NCBI RefSeq assembly: GCF_036173065.1
Contig: NZ_CP108041.1
Coordinates: forward strand, 620,001-684,000
DNA from: Rhodococcus sp. NBC_00297
GTDB lineage: Bacteria; Actinomycetota; Actinomycetes; Mycobacteriales; Mycobacteriaceae
DNA: 64,000 bases
Direction of reading: 5' to 3'
A program made the position numbers and the translations under genes. The notes under the pieces were generated by a model. That model made no database searches and was not told where the DNA came from. It worked only from the letters and a program-made list of their open reading frames with translations. Below, piece by piece: positions 18,096 to 27,358 of this stretch. How positions within the stretch are numbered: the stretch's first letter is position 1; each line of letters opens with the position of its first letter.

Positions 18096-18173
18096 CACGG
18101 CCGGGCGAGGCCCGTCGCGAATTCGCACGCGGTCGACTACTCGCGCTCGGCCCGCGTGAGGGATGATCGACGC

Positions 18174-20411
18174 GTGACCAACGAGGCGACCGAGAACACG
18201 ACCGACGCCCCTTCCCGTTCCGGGGCCCCCACGAGTTCCGCAGCACCCGGTGACGCCGTCGACGGTGAGTGGAGCGCGCCGTTGGCCAGCCGCGCACCCT
18301 CCGCACCCACGGCACCGCCGGCCGCGACATCGGACACCGCGGTGCCGGTGGACCTGCTCCCGGAGGACCGCTATCTCAATCGCGAGTTGAGCTGGCTCGA
18401 CTTCAACTCACGGGTGCTGGCGCTCGCAGAGGACTCGTCGCTGCCGCTGCTCGAGCGGGCGAAGTTCCTCGCCATCTTCGCCAGCAACCTCGACGAGTTC
18501 TACATGGTGCGGGTGGCCGGCCTCAAGCGCCGCGACGAGACCGGCCTGTCCGTCCGCTCCGCCGACGGACTCTCCCCCCGCGAGCAGCTGGCGTTGATCG
18601 CCCAGCGCACCCAGGAGATCGCCGACCGTCACGCCCGCACCTTCATCGACCGCATCCTGCCGGAGCTGGCGAACGAGGGGATCTCGGTCATCCGGTGGTC
18701 GGAGGTCACCTCCGACGAGCGGACCCGTCTGACACGGTATTTCACCGAGCAGGTGTTCCCCGTCCTCACCCCGCTGGCCGTGGATCCCGCCCACCCGTTC
18801 CCGTACATCTCCGGACTGAGCCTCAATCTCGCTGTGACGGTGAAGGACTCGACCACGGGCGGCGAGCACTTCGCCAGGGTGAAGGTCCCGGACAACGTCG
18901 ATCGGTTCGTGCAGTTGCACCGAGGCGACGTCGGCGCCGTGCCCGCGTTCCTTCCCATGGAGGAGCTCATCGCGGCGCATCTCGACGTTCTGTTCCCGGG
19001 ACTCCAGATCGTCGAGCACCACGCCTTCCGCATCACGCGCAACGCCGATTTCGAGGTGGAGGAGGATCGGGACGAGGACCTCCTGCAGGCCCTCGAGCGC
19101 GAACTCGCGCGCCGCCGTTTCGGATCGCCCGTGCGCCTCGAGGTCGCGGACGACATGACCGACCACATGCTCAGCCTGTTGCTGCGCGAGTTGGACGTCG
19201 ATCCCGGCGACGTCATCCAGGTGCCGGGACTGCTCGATCTGTCGTGCCTCATGCAGCTCTACGGCGTCGACAAGCCCGTCCTGAAGGACGCACCGTTCGT
19301 GCCGGCGACGCACCCCGCCTTCGGAGAGCGTGAGACGCCCAAGTCGATCTTCTCCACGCTGCGCGACGGGGACGTGCTGCTGCATCACCCGTACGACTCG
19401 TTCTCCACCAGCGTGCAGCGCTTCATCGAGCAGGCGGCAGCCGATCCGCACGTGCTCGCCATCAAGCAGACCCTCTATCGGACGTCGGGCGACTCCCCCA
19501 TCGTCAACGCACTGATCGCCGCGGCGGAGGCCGGCAAGCAGGTCGTGACTCTCGTGGAGATCAAGGCGCGCTTCGACGAACAGGCCAACATCGCCTGGGC
19601 ACGCAAACTGGAGCAGGCCGGCGTGCACGTGGTCTACGGGTTGGTCGGCCTGAAGACCCACTGCAAGACGTGCCTCGTCGTCCGCCGCGAAGGCGACACC
19701 ATTCGCCGGTACTGCCACATCGGCACCGGCAACTACAACCCCAAGACCGCCCGACTCTACGAGGACGTGGGTCTCATCACGGCCGCCGAGGAGATCGGCG
19801 CCGACCTCACCGACCTGTTCAACTCGCTCACCGGTTACTCGCGCAAGGAGCAGTACCGGAACCTCCTCGTCGCGCCGTTCGGTGTGCGGGCGGGAATCGT
19901 CGAGCGCATCGAGGCCGAGGTGCGGGCGCACAAGGACGGCGCGAAAGCCCGAATCCGCCTGAAGGCCAACGCACTCGTCGACGAGCAGGTGATCGACGCG
20001 CTGTACTGGGCGTCCACCGAGGGCGTCCAGGTCGAGGTGGTCGTGCGCGGTATCTGCGCTCTCAAACCGGGCGTACCCGGTCTCAGCGAGAACATTCAGG
20101 TGCGGTCGATTCTCGGACGGTTCCTCGAACACTCGCGTGTGTTGCACTTCGAGGCGATCGACGAGTTCTGGATCGGCAGCGCGGACATGATGCACCGCAA
20201 CCTCGATCGACGCGTGGAGGTCATGGCTCAGGTGAAGGACCCGAAGCTGTCCGGTCAGCTGAACTCGATGCTCGACTCGGCCATGGACGTCACGACCCGC
20301 TGCTGGGTACTGCAGTCCGACGGCGCCTGGACGGCGTCCCCCGCGAGCGGCGAGACGGTGCGGGATCACCAGGTCTCCCTCATGCGCCAGCGTCGCTACA
20401 CCGGATCGTGA
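18174..20411 (+). CDS. ppk1: Polyphosphate kinase 1
   Basis: Makes inorganic polyphosphate from ATP, reversibly. The protein is about 745 residues. [16 protein letters not shown] starts the N domain, followed by the head domain ([15 protein letters not shown]). The two C-terminal phospholipase-D-like domains carry [14 protein letters not shown], the catalytic-histidine segment [16 protein letters not shown], and [23 protein letters not shown]. The GTG at 18174 follows GAGGGAT. Another GTG at 18156 would add six residues. The first 60 residues are low-complexity (Thr/Ala/Pro). mutT1 follows 9 bp later, as in mycobacteria. Confidence 0.97.
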   Translation: MTNEATENTTDAPSRSGAPTSSAAPGDAVDGEWSAPLASRAPSAPTAPPAATSDTAVPVDLLPEDRYLNRELSWLDFNSRVLALAEDSSLPLLERAKFLAIFASNLDEFYMVRVAGLKRRDETGLSVRSADGLSPREQLALIAQRTQEIADRHARTFIDRILPELANEGISVIRWSEVTSDERTRLTRYFTEQVFPVLTPLAVDPAHPFPYISGLSLNLAVTVKDSTTGGEHFARVKVPDNVDRFVQLHRGDVGAVPAFLPMEELIAAHLDVLFPGLQIVEHHAFRITRNADFEVEEDRDEDLLQALERELARRRFGSPVRLEVADDMTDHMLSLLLRELDVDPGDVIQVPGLLDLSCLMQLYGVDKPVLKDAPFVPATHPAFGERETPKSIFSTLRDGDVLLHHPYDSFSTSVQRFIEQAAADPHVLAIKQTLYRTSGDSPIVNALIAAAEAGKQVVTLVEIKARFDEQANIAWARKLEQAGVHVVYGLVGLKTHCKTCLVVRREGDTIRRYCHIGTGNYNPKTARLYEDVGLITAAEEIGADLTDLFNSLTGYSRKEQYRNLLVAPFGVRAGIVERIEAEVRAHKDGAKARIRLKANALVDEQVIDALYWASTEGVQVEVVVRGICALKPGVPGLSENIQVRSILGRFLEHSRVLHFEAIDEFWIGSADMMHRNLDRRVEVMAQVKDPKLSGQLNSMLDSAMDVTTRCWVLQSDGAWTASPASGETVRDHQVSLMRQRRYTGS

Positions 20412-20420
20412 GGTGGGTCG

Positions 20421-21356
20421 ATGAGCAGCTCACGCGCATCGAAGACGCCTGATCCGGTCCTGGCCGCGGGTGCGGTGCTGTGGCGTCCGGGCCCCGAGGG
20501 CGACGAGCCGATGGTGGCGCTGGTGCATCGACCGCGCTACGACGACTGGTCCCTTCCGAAGGGCAAGGTCGAGGCCGACGAGGTATCCGCTGTCGCCGCC
20601 GTCCGAGAAGTGTGGGAGGAGACCGGTTTCCGGTGCGTTCTCGGACACGGTCTCGGAACCACCACCTACCCGCTCCCGCGCTCGAAGAAGATCAAGCAGG
20701 TGGACTACTGGGCCGCTCGAGTCGTGGACGGCGAGTTCGCCGTCAACGACGAGGTCGACGAACTGCGGTGGCTCACACCCGCCGAGGCTCGTGATCTCGC
20801 GACCTACGAGGCGGACCGGGACGTCGTCGGCCGTTTCGCGCAGCACCCTGTCCCGACGAGTACGGCTGTGCTGGTGCGCCATGCGCGGGCGGGGAGCAAG
20901 GCTCGCTACAAGGGGGACGACGCCGAACGGCCTCTCGACAGCGTCGGGGTCCGCCAGGCGGCCGCACTGGTTCCTCTGATCCAGGCCTACGGCGGCACCG
21001 ACGGATTCACCGCCGAGCGTGCTCGGTGCGTCCAGACCATCGCGCCGTGGGCCGAGTCCGTCGGAGTCGATCTGGCCCTGGAGCCCACGCTGACCGAGGA
21101 GGGGTACGCGCAGGATCCCGACAAGGGACGTCAGCGCGCACGCGAGATCATCGCCTCGACGTCCGGCGTTCCGGTGATCTGCAGTCAGGGCAAGGTGATT
21201 CCGAACCTGATGGAGTGGTGGGCCGAGAGCGACGGCGTCGAACTCTCCCGCACCCGATCACGCAAGGCCAGCGTCTGGGTGCTCAGCTTCGTCGGTGGTG
21301 TGCTGGTGGCAGCGGACTACACCGATTCGCCACTCCCGCGTAGCCGGCACGACTGA
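20421..21356 (+). CDS. mutT1: MutT1: Nudix hydrolase fused to a histidine phosphatase
   Basis: Sanitises oxidised nucleotides (8-oxo-GTP/dGTP) and may hydrolyse diadenosine polyphosphates. The protein has 311 residues and two domains. The Nudix domain (residues 10-135) has an intact Nudix box from residue 47, G-x5-E-x7-REVWEETGF. The histidine-phosphatase domain (about 150-305) has the LVRHARAG catalytic motif, with RHA in place of the common RHG. The ATG at 20421 lies 9 bp after ppk1, so they are co-transcribed. A strong bidirectional terminator separates it from convergent hupB. Confidence 0.95.
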   Translation: MSSSRASKTPDPVLAAGAVLWRPGPEGDEPMVALVHRPRYDDWSLPKGKVEADEVSAVAAVREVWEETGFRCVLGHGLGTTTYPLPRSKKIKQVDYWAARVVDGEFAVNDEVDELRWLTPAEARDLATYEADRDVVGRFAQHPVPTSTAVLVRHARAGSKARYKGDDAERPLDSVGVRQAAALVPLIQAYGGTDGFTAERARCVQTIAPWAESVGVDLALEPTLTEEGYAQDPDKGRQRAREIIASTSGVPVICSQGKVIPNLMEWWAESDGVELSRTRSRKASVWVLSFVGGVLVAADYTDSPLPRSRHD

Positions 21357-21380
21357 ACTGCCGGTACGGCCGACACGAAC

Positions 21381-21419
21381 ACGAAGGAGCCCCGGACCGA
21401 TGGTCCGGGGCTCCTTCGT
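21381..21419. terminator. Bidirectional terminator between mutT1 and hupB
   Basis: ACGAAGGAGCCCCGGACC (21381-21398) and its perfect complement at 21402-21419 form an 18-bp stem with a 3-base loop, placed between the two convergent stops. Confidence 0.85.
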
Positions 21420-21433
21420 GCCGAACGGGAACG

Positions 21434-22144
21434 TTACTTGCGTGCAGTACGTTTCGCCGGCGCCTTCTTGGCGGGCGCCTTCTTCGCGGGCGCGGCCTTC
21501 TTGGCCGGGGTGGTCTTCTTGGCTGCAGTCTTGGCCGGTGCCTTCGTCGCTGTGGTCTTCTTCGCGGCGGCCGTGGTGGTCTTCTTGGCTGCCGTCTTGG
21601 CGGGTGCCTTGGTGGCGGTGGTCTTCTTGGCCGCCGTCTTGGCCGGTGCCTTGGTGGCGGTGGTCTTCTTCGCCGCTGCCTTGGCCGGCGCCTTGGTGGC
21701 CGTGGTCTTCTTGGCCGCCGTCTTGGCGGGAGCCTTGGTCGCCGCCTTCGCGGGAGCCTTGGCCGCGGTCTTCTTCGCCGCTGCCGTCTTCTTCGCTGCC
21801 GCAGTCTTCTTCGCGGGGGCTGCGGAGGCGCCACGCTTCACGGCGGGGCCCGTGGCGGACAGCTTCTGGCCACCGGCGATGACGGCCTTGAACTGAGCAC
21901 CGGGACGGAACGCGGGAACGGACGTCGGCTTGACCTTGACGGTCTCGCCGGTGCGCGGGTTACGAGCGACGCGGGCCGCACGGCGACGCTGCTCGAAGAC
22001 ACCGAAGCCGGTGATGGTGACCGACTCGCCGCGGTGCACGGCGCGCACGATGATGTCGACGATGTTCTCGACAGCGTCCGTGGCGCTCCGGCGATCCGCG
22101 CCTGTCTTCTCGGTCAGGGCGTCGATCAGTTCTGCCTTGTTCAT
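21434..22144 (-). CDS. hupB: DNA-binding protein HU with Lys/Ala-rich tail
   Basis: Nucleoid protein of 236 residues. Residues 1-90 are a standard HU/IHF fold ([38 protein letters not shown]). Residues from about 107 are a basic histone-H1-like tail built from [18 protein letters not shown] repeats. The tail is typical of actinobacterial HupB. The ATG at 22144 follows GGAGGAAT. The open frame extends 42 residues upstream into non-coding DNA. The neighbours leuD and leuC on the same strand are conserved next to hupB in mycobacteria. Confidence 0.97.
   Translation of the reverse strand: MNKAELIDALTEKTGADRRSATDAVENIVDIIVRAVHRGESVTITGFGVFEQRRRAARVARNPRTGETVKVKPTSVPAFRPGAQFKAVIAGGQKLSATGPAVKRGASAAPAKKTAAAKKTAAAKKTAAKAPAKAATKAPAKTAAKKTTATKAPAKAAAKKTTATKAPAKTAAKKTTATKAPAKTAAKKTTTAAAKKTTATKAPAKTAAKKTTPAKKAAPAKKAPAKKAPAKRTARK
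21437..21826 (-). repeat. Degenerate tandem repeats encoding the HU tail
   Basis: About 390 bases of imperfect repeats encoding alternating [11 protein letters not shown] and AAKKTT units. The complement reads as a spurious Ala/Phe-rich open frame. Such tracts change length easily by slippage, so tail length may vary between strains. Confidence 0.8.
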
Positions 22145-22306
22145 CGGTGATTCCTCCGCATACTGATTGGCCCGTCGTCGGACCGACTGAGTACCACGGT
22201 AAACCGGAAATGCGCACGAGTCCACGAGCCACGCCAAAACAGTCTGTTCGGCTGTAATCGTCGCAGCCACAATGAGTGTCGCGGGAAGGACCTTTTCGGC
22301 CCGGAA

Positions 22307-22915
22307 TCAGCGAGCCTGATCGGGCGCCGGAAGTGTCTTCGGCTTCCATTCCGGACGCGACTTCTCGAACTCGGAAATGGCCTCTACCTGGCGTAACGTC
22401 AGCGCGACGTCGTCCAGCCCCTCCAGCAGACGCCACCTCGTGTAGTCGTCAATATCGAAGCGCACCACCAGTGTTCCGGCGCTGATCGTCTTCGTCTCGA
22501 GGTCGACGGTGAGTTCCGTCCCGGGGCGCTCGTCGAGCAATTTCCACAGCAGTTCCACATCCGATTGCTCGACAACGGCGGCCAGCAGACCCGCCTTTCC
22601 GGCGTTTCCGCGGAAGATGTCGGCGAATCTGGACGCGATCACGGCCCGGAATCCGTAGTCCGAGAGTGCCCACACGGCGTGCTCCCGAGAGGACCCGGTG
22701 CCGAAGTCGGGTCCGGCGACGAGAACCGAACCCTTGTCGAACGGCGGGGTGTTGAGGACGAAACCGGGATCGGTGCGCCACCCCGCGAAGAGCCCGTCCT
22801 CGAAACCCGTTCGGGTCACGCGCTTGAGGTACACGGCGGGGATGATCTGGTCGGTGTCGACGTTGCTGCGGCGCAGCGGGACACCGATTCCGGTGTGCGT
22901 GGTGAACGATTCCAT
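22307..22915 (-). CDS. leuD: 3-isopropylmalate dehydratase small subunit
   Basis: Swivel-domain subunit of isopropylmalate isomerase (leucine synthesis), 202 residues. [14 protein letters not shown] near residue 18, [17 protein letters not shown] near 68-84 and [18 protein letters not shown] match LeuD closely. It pairs with LeuC, encoded 54 bp upstream on the same strand. ATG at 22915. Confidence 0.97.
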   Translation of the reverse strand: MESFTTHTGIGVPLRRSNVDTDQIIPAVYLKRVTRTGFEDGLFAGWRTDPGFVLNTPPFDKGSVLVAGPDFGTGSSREHAVWALSDYGFRAVIASRFADIFRGNAGKAGLLAAVVEQSDVELLWKLLDERPGTELTVDLETKTISAGTLVVRFDIDDYTRWRLLEGLDDVALTLRQVEAISEFEKSRPEWKPKTLPAPDQAR

Positions 22916-22969
22916 GACGAGCTCCTGACGGGGCGTACGAGGGACGGGGCGGACGGATTCTCGGTCGAC

Positions 22970-24388
22970 TCAGCCGAGATCGGCGGGAGCCGACAACCGT
23001 CCACGCACCGCGGTGGCGGCGGCGACGGCCGGTGAGACGAGGTGCGTACGGCCGCCCTTGCCCTGGCGCCCTTCGAAATTGCGGTTCGACGTCGAGGCCG
23101 ATCGCTCACCCGGAGCGAGCTGATCGGGATTCATGCCGAGACACATCGAGCACCCCGCCTGGCGCCATTCCGCCCCTGCGGCAGTGAAGATCGCGCCCAG
23201 TCCCTCGTCCTCGGCCTGTGCGCGCACGCGCATCGAGCCGGGAACGACGAGCATCCGCACACCGTCGGCAACGGTACGGCCGTCCAAGATCTTCGCTGCC
23301 ACACGGAGATCCTCGATCCGACCGTTGGTGCAGGACCCCAGGAAGACGGTGTCGACCGCGATGTCGCGCAACGGCGTGCCCGGCTCGAGACCCATGTAGG
23401 TGAGCGCCTTCTCGGCGGACTGACTCTCGCCCTCGTCGAGGATCTCGGCCGGATCGGGTACCGACGCACTGAGGGGGGCGCCCTGACCGGGGTTGGTGCC
23501 CCAGGTGACGAACGGAGTCAGCGCCGACCCGTCGATCCGCACTTCCTTGTCGAAGACGGCACCGTCGTCGGTGACGAGCGTGGACCAGTCGGCGACGGCC
23601 TGCTCCCACAGCTCACCGGAGGGAGCGTGCGGCCGACCCTTGATGTACTCGAACGTGATCTCGTCGGGGGCGATCATGCCCGCGCGCGCGCCCGCCTCGA
23701 TGGACATGTTGCAGATGGTCATCCGCGCTTCCATCGACATCTTCCGGATGGCCTCGCCGCGGTACTCGATGACGTAGCCCTGCCCACCGCCCGTACCGAT
23801 CTGTGCGATGACCGCCAGGATCAGGTCCTTGCTGCCGACGTCGTCACCGAGCTCGCCGTCCACCGTGACCGACATGGTCTTGAAGGGGCGCAACGACAGT
23901 GTCTGGGTCGCCAGCACGTGCTCGACCTCACTGGTGCCGATGCCCATCGCGAGGGCGCCGAACGCGCCGTGCGTCGAGGTGTGGCTGTCCCCGCACACGA
24001 CAGTGGTTCCCGGCTGCGTCAGACCGAGCTGGGGCCCGATGATGTGCACGATGCCCTGCTCGATGTCGCCCATCGAATGCAGGCGGATGCCGAACTCCTC
24101 GCAGTTGCGCCGCAGGGTGTCCACCTGCGTCCGGGAGACGAGATCCGCGATCGGCTGGTCGATGTCGACCGTCGGGACGTTGTGGTCCTCCGTCGCGATC
24201 GTCAGATCGGGCCGGCGCACGGGCCGACCGGCCAGACGCAGTCCGTCGAACGCCTGCGGGCTGGTGACCTCGTGCACGAGGTGGAGATCGATGTAGACGA
24301 GATCCGGCTTGGTCGCGTCACCCTCACCACCGCCGCGAACGACGACGTGCTGATCCCAGACCTTCTCCGCCAGGGTCTTCGCTGCCAT
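22970..24388 (-). CDS. leuC: 3-isopropylmalate dehydratase large subunit
   Basis: Catalytic [4Fe-4S] subunit that isomerises 2-isopropylmalate to 3-isopropylmalate, 472 residues. [20 protein letters not shown] is the aconitase substrate loop. The three cluster cysteines are in LGSCTNGR and [19 protein letters not shown] and [19 protein letters not shown] are family markers. ATG at 24388. It is transcribed with leuD, divergently from an IclR regulator across 61 bp that holds a small palindrome, the conserved arrangement in this group. Confidence 0.98.
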   Translation of the reverse strand: MAAKTLAEKVWDQHVVVRGGGEGDATKPDLVYIDLHLVHEVTSPQAFDGLRLAGRPVRRPDLTIATEDHNVPTVDIDQPIADLVSRTQVDTLRRNCEEFGIRLHSMGDIEQGIVHIIGPQLGLTQPGTTVVCGDSHTSTHGAFGALAMGIGTSEVEHVLATQTLSLRPFKTMSVTVDGELGDDVGSKDLILAVIAQIGTGGGQGYVIEYRGEAIRKMSMEARMTICNMSIEAGARAGMIAPDEITFEYIKGRPHAPSGELWEQAVADWSTLVTDDGAVFDKEVRIDGSALTPFVTWGTNPGQGAPLSASVPDPAEILDEGESQSAEKALTYMGLEPGTPLRDIAVDTVFLGSCTNGRIEDLRVAAKILDGRTVADGVRMLVVPGSMRVRAQAEDEGLGAIFTAAGAEWRQAGCSMCLGMNPDQLAPGERSASTSNRNFEGRQGKGGRTHLVSPAVAAATAVRGRLSAPADLG

Positions 24389-24419
24389 GACTCCACCTTT
24401 CGACCGACGACGATCACCA

Positions 24420-24434
24420 TCTCACCTTGTGAGA
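24420..24434. promoter_or_regulatory. Palindrome between leuC and the IclR regulator
   Basis: TCTCAC (24420-24425) and GTGAGA (24429-24434) are inverted around CTT in the 61-bp divergent gap. TAGTAT at 24438-24443 is a plausible -10 for the regulator, 6 bases before its ATG, so that mRNA may be leaderless. The reverse strand carries GATACT for leuCD. The palindrome is therefore placed to control both promoters. Binding by the IclR protein is inferred from position. Confidence 0.5.
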
Positions 24435-24449
24435 CGCTAGTATCGCTAC

Positions 24450-25151
24450 ATGGGACAGCATAGCGGCATCGGCGTTCTGGACAAAGCAATGAGCGTTCTG
24501 CAGGCTGCGTCACTCGATCCGTGCAGCCTCGCCGACCTGTGTTCCGCCACCGGACTCCCCCGCGCCACCGCGCATCGGCTCGCCATCGGACTCGAGACGC
24601 ACCGCATGCTGAGCCGTGACGCCGACGGACTGTGGCGACCGGGGCCGGCGCTCGCCGAACTCGCGCACACCGCCGAGGACCCTCTTCTCGACGCCGCGGC
24701 CACGGTGCTGCCACGGCTGCGCGAGATCACCGGGGAGAGCGTGCAGGTCTACCGCATCGACGGCACGGTGCGCGTGTGCGTGGCCTCCATGGAACCTCCC
24801 ACCGGGCTGCGCGACACCGTGCTCGTCGGCGCCCGCCTCCCCCTCACCGCCGGCTCCGGCGCCAAGGTGCTGTTGGCGTGGGCCGACCCCGCACTACAGC
24901 GCAGCGTCCTCCCCGACGCCGCCTTCGGTGAGCGAGTGCTAGCCGAGGTACGCAAGCGCGGCTGGGCGCAGAGCGCCGCCGAGCGCGAGCCCGGCGTCGC
25001 CAGCGTCGCCGCACCGATCCGCGGACGCGACGACCGCGTGGTCGCCGCGATCTCCGTGTCCGGCCCGATCGACCGCATGGGGCGCCGCCCCGGAGCGCGC
25101 TGGGCCGCCGACCTTCTCGCGGCCGCGGACGCCGTGCAGAAACGCCTCTGA
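24450..25151 (+). CDS. IclR-family regulator, LtbR/NdgR type
   Basis: Transcription factor of 233 residues. The N-terminal winged helix (residues 5-65, SVLQAASLDPCSLADLCSAT, LPRATAHRLAIGLE) precedes the effector domain (VYRIDGTVRVCVASMEPPTGLRD, PLTAGSGAKVLLAW, SVAAPIRGRDDRVVAAIS). Divergent from leuCD, it matches the mycobacterial Rv2989 / corynebacterial LtbR / streptomycete NdgR lineage, which represses or activates leuCD and related amino-acid genes. The ATG at 24450 has no Shine-Dalgarno but sits just after a -10-like hexamer, suggesting a leaderless mRNA. Confidence 0.92.
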   Translation: MGQHSGIGVLDKAMSVLQAASLDPCSLADLCSATGLPRATAHRLAIGLETHRMLSRDADGLWRPGPALAELAHTAEDPLLDAAATVLPRLREITGESVQVYRIDGTVRVCVASMEPPTGLRDTVLVGARLPLTAGSGAKVLLAWADPALQRSVLPDAAFGERVLAEVRKRGWAQSAAEREPGVASVAAPIRGRDDRVVAAISVSGPIDRMGRRPGARWAADLLAAADAVQKRL

Positions 25152-25171
25152 GGCGGAGCGTCTCTGCCGGG

Positions 25172-25912
25172 CTACCGGAACTCGTGCACCGTCGGCTGCG
25201 GCGTGGACAGCCAGTTCCTCACGTTGCCCCGGTGCAGGCGCAGCACACCGCCCACCATGCCCACCGCGGACTTGGCGAGGTACTTGCGGTTGCCCATCAT
25301 CGCGATGGCCGTTGCTCGGCCGAAGTGGTTGATGAACGCGCGCTCGGTGACATAACTGCCGAATCCCTCTGCTGCAGCACGGATGCAGAAGTCGACGTCC
25401 GCACCCCACCCCGTGGACCCGAAATTGCGTTCGTCGTATCCGCCGAGCGCCAGCCAGGTGTCCTTGGTGATGGTCATGGCGGTTCCGTCCACGGCGTAGC
25501 ACTTGCGGTACCGGTCGACCGGAACGTAGTCCTCGGCCGGCCCGGAGTACGTCGTCTTCATGTCTCGGTGGCCGTACGCGTCGTCGTAGACGGGCACGAC
25601 GATGCCTGCATCGGTCGGCAGTTGCGGGTCGGTCGCCGCGTCGAGGAACCCGCGGGACAATCGCGTGTCGTTGTTCAGCGTCATCGCATGGGTGTGGCCG
25701 TCGCTGAAGGCGATGCGGAAGCCGAGGTTCGATCCGCCGGCCCAGCCGAGATTGCGGCCGGGCGTGACGACGCGCTCGTCGGCGAGCGGGATGTAGTCAC
25801 CGCGGTTGTCGATGATCACGAAGGTGGCGTTCTCGCGTCGCAGATCCTGGACCACAGCGTGGGTGTAGTCGATCTGGCCGTAGACGGGAACAGCGATGAG
25901 TAGTGAGGACAC
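25172..25912 (-). CDS. GT2-like glycosyltransferase
   Basis: Predicted glycosyltransferase of the GT-A fold, 246 residues, without membrane segments. It opens LLIAVPVYGQIDYTHAVVQDL, then VIIDNRGDY, PGRNLGWAGGSNLGFRIA (nucleotide-sugar site), MTLNNDTRLSRGFL (in place of DxD, N-N-D), and DGTAMTITKDTWLALGGYDE with GWGADVDFCIRA as acceptor-side motifs. This resembles rhamnosyl- and galactofuranosyl-type enzymes, though the donor cannot be fixed. GTG start at 25912. It converges on the IclR gene (20-bp gap) and lies downstream of the tRNA terminator. Confidence 0.85.
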   Translation of the reverse strand: MSSLLIAVPVYGQIDYTHAVVQDLRRENATFVIIDNRGDYIPLADERVVTPGRNLGWAGGSNLGFRIAFSDGHTHAMTLNNDTRLSRGFLDAATDPQLPTDAGIVVPVYDDAYGHRDMKTTYSGPAEDYVPVDRYRKCYAVDGTAMTITKDTWLALGGYDERNFGSTGWGADVDFCIRAAAEGFGSYVTERAFINHFGRATAIAMMGNRKYLAKSAVGMVGGVLRLHRGNVRNWLSTPQPTVHEFR

Positions 25913-25981
25913 CCAGTGAACCTACGACACACCGACACGGCCTCACCACCGGAGCGTGAGGGCACAGCTTCCCCGGAAGCG

Positions 25982-26016
25982 ACTCGAGGACCACCGCATC
26001 GCGGTGGTCCTCGAGT
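25982..26016 (-). terminator. Terminator of the tRNA-Gln/tRNA-Glu unit
   Basis: ACTCGAGGACCACCGC (25982-25997) and its perfect complement (26001-26016) form a 16-bp stem with a 3-base loop, starting five bases past the tRNA-Glu 3' end in the direction of transcription. Confidence 0.8.
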
Positions 26017-26020
26017 GTTG

Positions 26021-26093
26021 TAGCCCCGACGGGATTCGAACCCGCGCTACCGCCTTGAGAGGGCGGCGTCCTAGGCCGCTAGACGACGGGGCC
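26021..26093 (-). tRNA. tRNA-Glu (CTC)
   Basis: Complete 73-base cloverleaf without an encoded CCA. The acceptor stem GGCCCCG/CGGGGCT has one G-T pair at the end. The D arm contains TCTAGCGGCCTAGGA, the anticodon loop is CTCTCAA (anticodon CTC), and the T arm is CGGGTTCGAATCCCG. Discriminator base A at 26021. Charged by the GltX in this window. Confidence 0.95.
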
Positions 26094-26176
26094 AGGATCT
26101 TCATCTGTGAATCAGGTGGAGCAACCGGAAGAGCATAACCGGCCGAGAGCATCCGACGAAATCGGGTGTTTCTCCG

Positions 26177-26248
26177 CTGGGGTACCAGGACTCGAACCTA
26201 GAATGGCGGTACCAGAAACCGCTGTGTTGCCAATTACACCATACCCCA
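26177..26248 (-). tRNA. tRNA-Gln (CTG)
   Basis: Complete 72-base cloverleaf. The acceptor TGGGGTA/TACCCCA includes the weak U1-A72 pair typical of tRNA-Gln. Anticodon stem GCGGT/ACCGC with loop TTCTGGT (anticodon CTG); T arm CTAGGTTCGAGTCCTGG; discriminator G at 26177. It lies 83 bases upstream of tRNA-Glu on the same strand. No glutaminyl-tRNA synthetase is seen here, and gltX plus gatCAB are present, so it is probably charged with Glu and then amidated. Confidence 0.95.
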
Positions 26249-26295
26249 ATGGCCTGGTCCGGCCGCGTTCTCCGGGCCGTTTCGAGCCGTGGAGA

Positions 26296-26326
26296 ACACT
26301 ACCAAACACCATCCCGCATTCACCAA
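26296..26326 (-). promoter_or_regulatory. Possible promoter of the tRNA pair
   Basis: On the minus strand TTGGTG (26326-26321), a 19-base spacer and TAGTGT (26301-26296) precede tRNA-Gln by about 48 bases. The spacer is longer than ideal. Confidence 0.3.
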
Positions 26327-26335
26327 ATCGGCTGG

Positions 26336-27322
26336 TCAGCGGGCTGAGTCGGTCGACTGCGACCCGTCGGGCTCGCCGAAGGTGACCTCGATCTCCTCGA
26401 AACCCTTGCTTCGCTGCGCCTCCGCCTGCGCCGTGTACGCGTCTCGATCACCGTCGGTCAGTTCGACGTTGTCCGTGAACGGGGTGAGCAGAGCGCGCGG
26501 GTGCAACCTGTCGGTCCGCACGACGTTCACCTCGATGCACAGCACCAACACCAGCGAGGAGATGTAGAGGAACGCGAGCAGCCCGAGGACGATCGCGAAC
26601 ACACCGTTGGTGGTGTCCGCACCGCCGACGACGCGTTGGACGTACAGCCCACCGAAGGACTGCAGGGCCTGCCACAGCAGCGCGCCGATGACGGCTCCGG
26701 GAAGCACGTCGCGCACGCTCACCGCACGCGTGGTCCCGAGCCGGAACGCCACGACGAACGTGGCGGTGTTGAGCACGATCGCCGCGATCGTGACGAGCAC
26801 CTGTGCGACCGTGCCGAAGAAGCCCGCCGCGTTGAAACCGTTCAGGACCGTGACGCCGATGACGGCCGTCCCGACGGTCAGCAGCAGGCCGAAGCCGCGC
26901 ACCCGCGCCCGGACGGGATCGGGGCGATCGTTCTTCGGGACGGACCAGGCGACGTTCATCGCGTTCTGTGCGGCCACCGCCACACCCAGGCCGCCGTAGA
27001 GCGATCCCAGGACACCGATGACGATAGCCCCGGTCCCCCCGCTCAGCCCTTCCGGTTGGCCGAGTTGTTCACCGATCAAGGGGATCTGGCTCATGGCCGA
27101 ATCGATGATCCGTTGCTGCAGTTCGGGATCACCGGCCAGGACGATGCCCAGGACGGTGGAGAACAGCAACAGCAACGGGAACAGCGAGATGAAACCGAAA
27201 TAGGCGATGAGCGCTGCCAGGTAGCCGCCCTGGTCGTCGAAGAATTTGTAGAACACGGCCAACGGGAATCCCATGGCGGGATGCCGCTGCTGAAATCTGT
27301 CGATCCGATCGGTGAAGCTCAT
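26336..27322 (-). CDS. YihY/UPF0761 inner-membrane protein
   Basis: Integral membrane protein of about 328 residues with six predicted helices. It has the YihY/virulence-factor BrkB signature: LAALIAYFGFISLFPLLLLFST in the first helices and LYGGLGVAVAAQNAMNVAWSVP in the third. DVLPGAVIGALLWQALQ and GLYVQRVVGGADTTNGVFAIV lie in the later ones. The last 50 residues are a charged cytoplasmic tail. Transport role unproven. The ATG at 27322 follows AAAGGG; a GTG one codon earlier is possible. Same strand as gltX, 36 bp downstream. Confidence 0.9.
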   Translation of the reverse strand: MSFTDRIDRFQQRHPAMGFPLAVFYKFFDDQGGYLAALIAYFGFISLFPLLLLFSTVLGIVLAGDPELQQRIIDSAMSQIPLIGEQLGQPEGLSGGTGAIVIGVLGSLYGGLGVAVAAQNAMNVAWSVPKNDRPDPVRARVRGFGLLLTVGTAVIGVTVLNGFNAAGFFGTVAQVLVTIAAIVLNTATFVVAFRLGTTRAVSVRDVLPGAVIGALLWQALQSFGGLYVQRVVGGADTTNGVFAIVLGLLAFLYISSLVLVLCIEVNVVRTDRLHPRALLTPFTDNVELTDGDRDAYTAQAEAQRSKGFEEIEVTFGEPDGSQSTDSAR

Positions 27323-27358
27323 CACCGCACCCTTTCGCCCGAACTGCCCCGAGTCACC

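Noticed and set aside
21438..21896. A hydrophobic Ala/Phe-rich plus-strand frame that looks like a membrane protein
   Set aside because: It is the complement of the Lys/Ala repeats of the HU tail.
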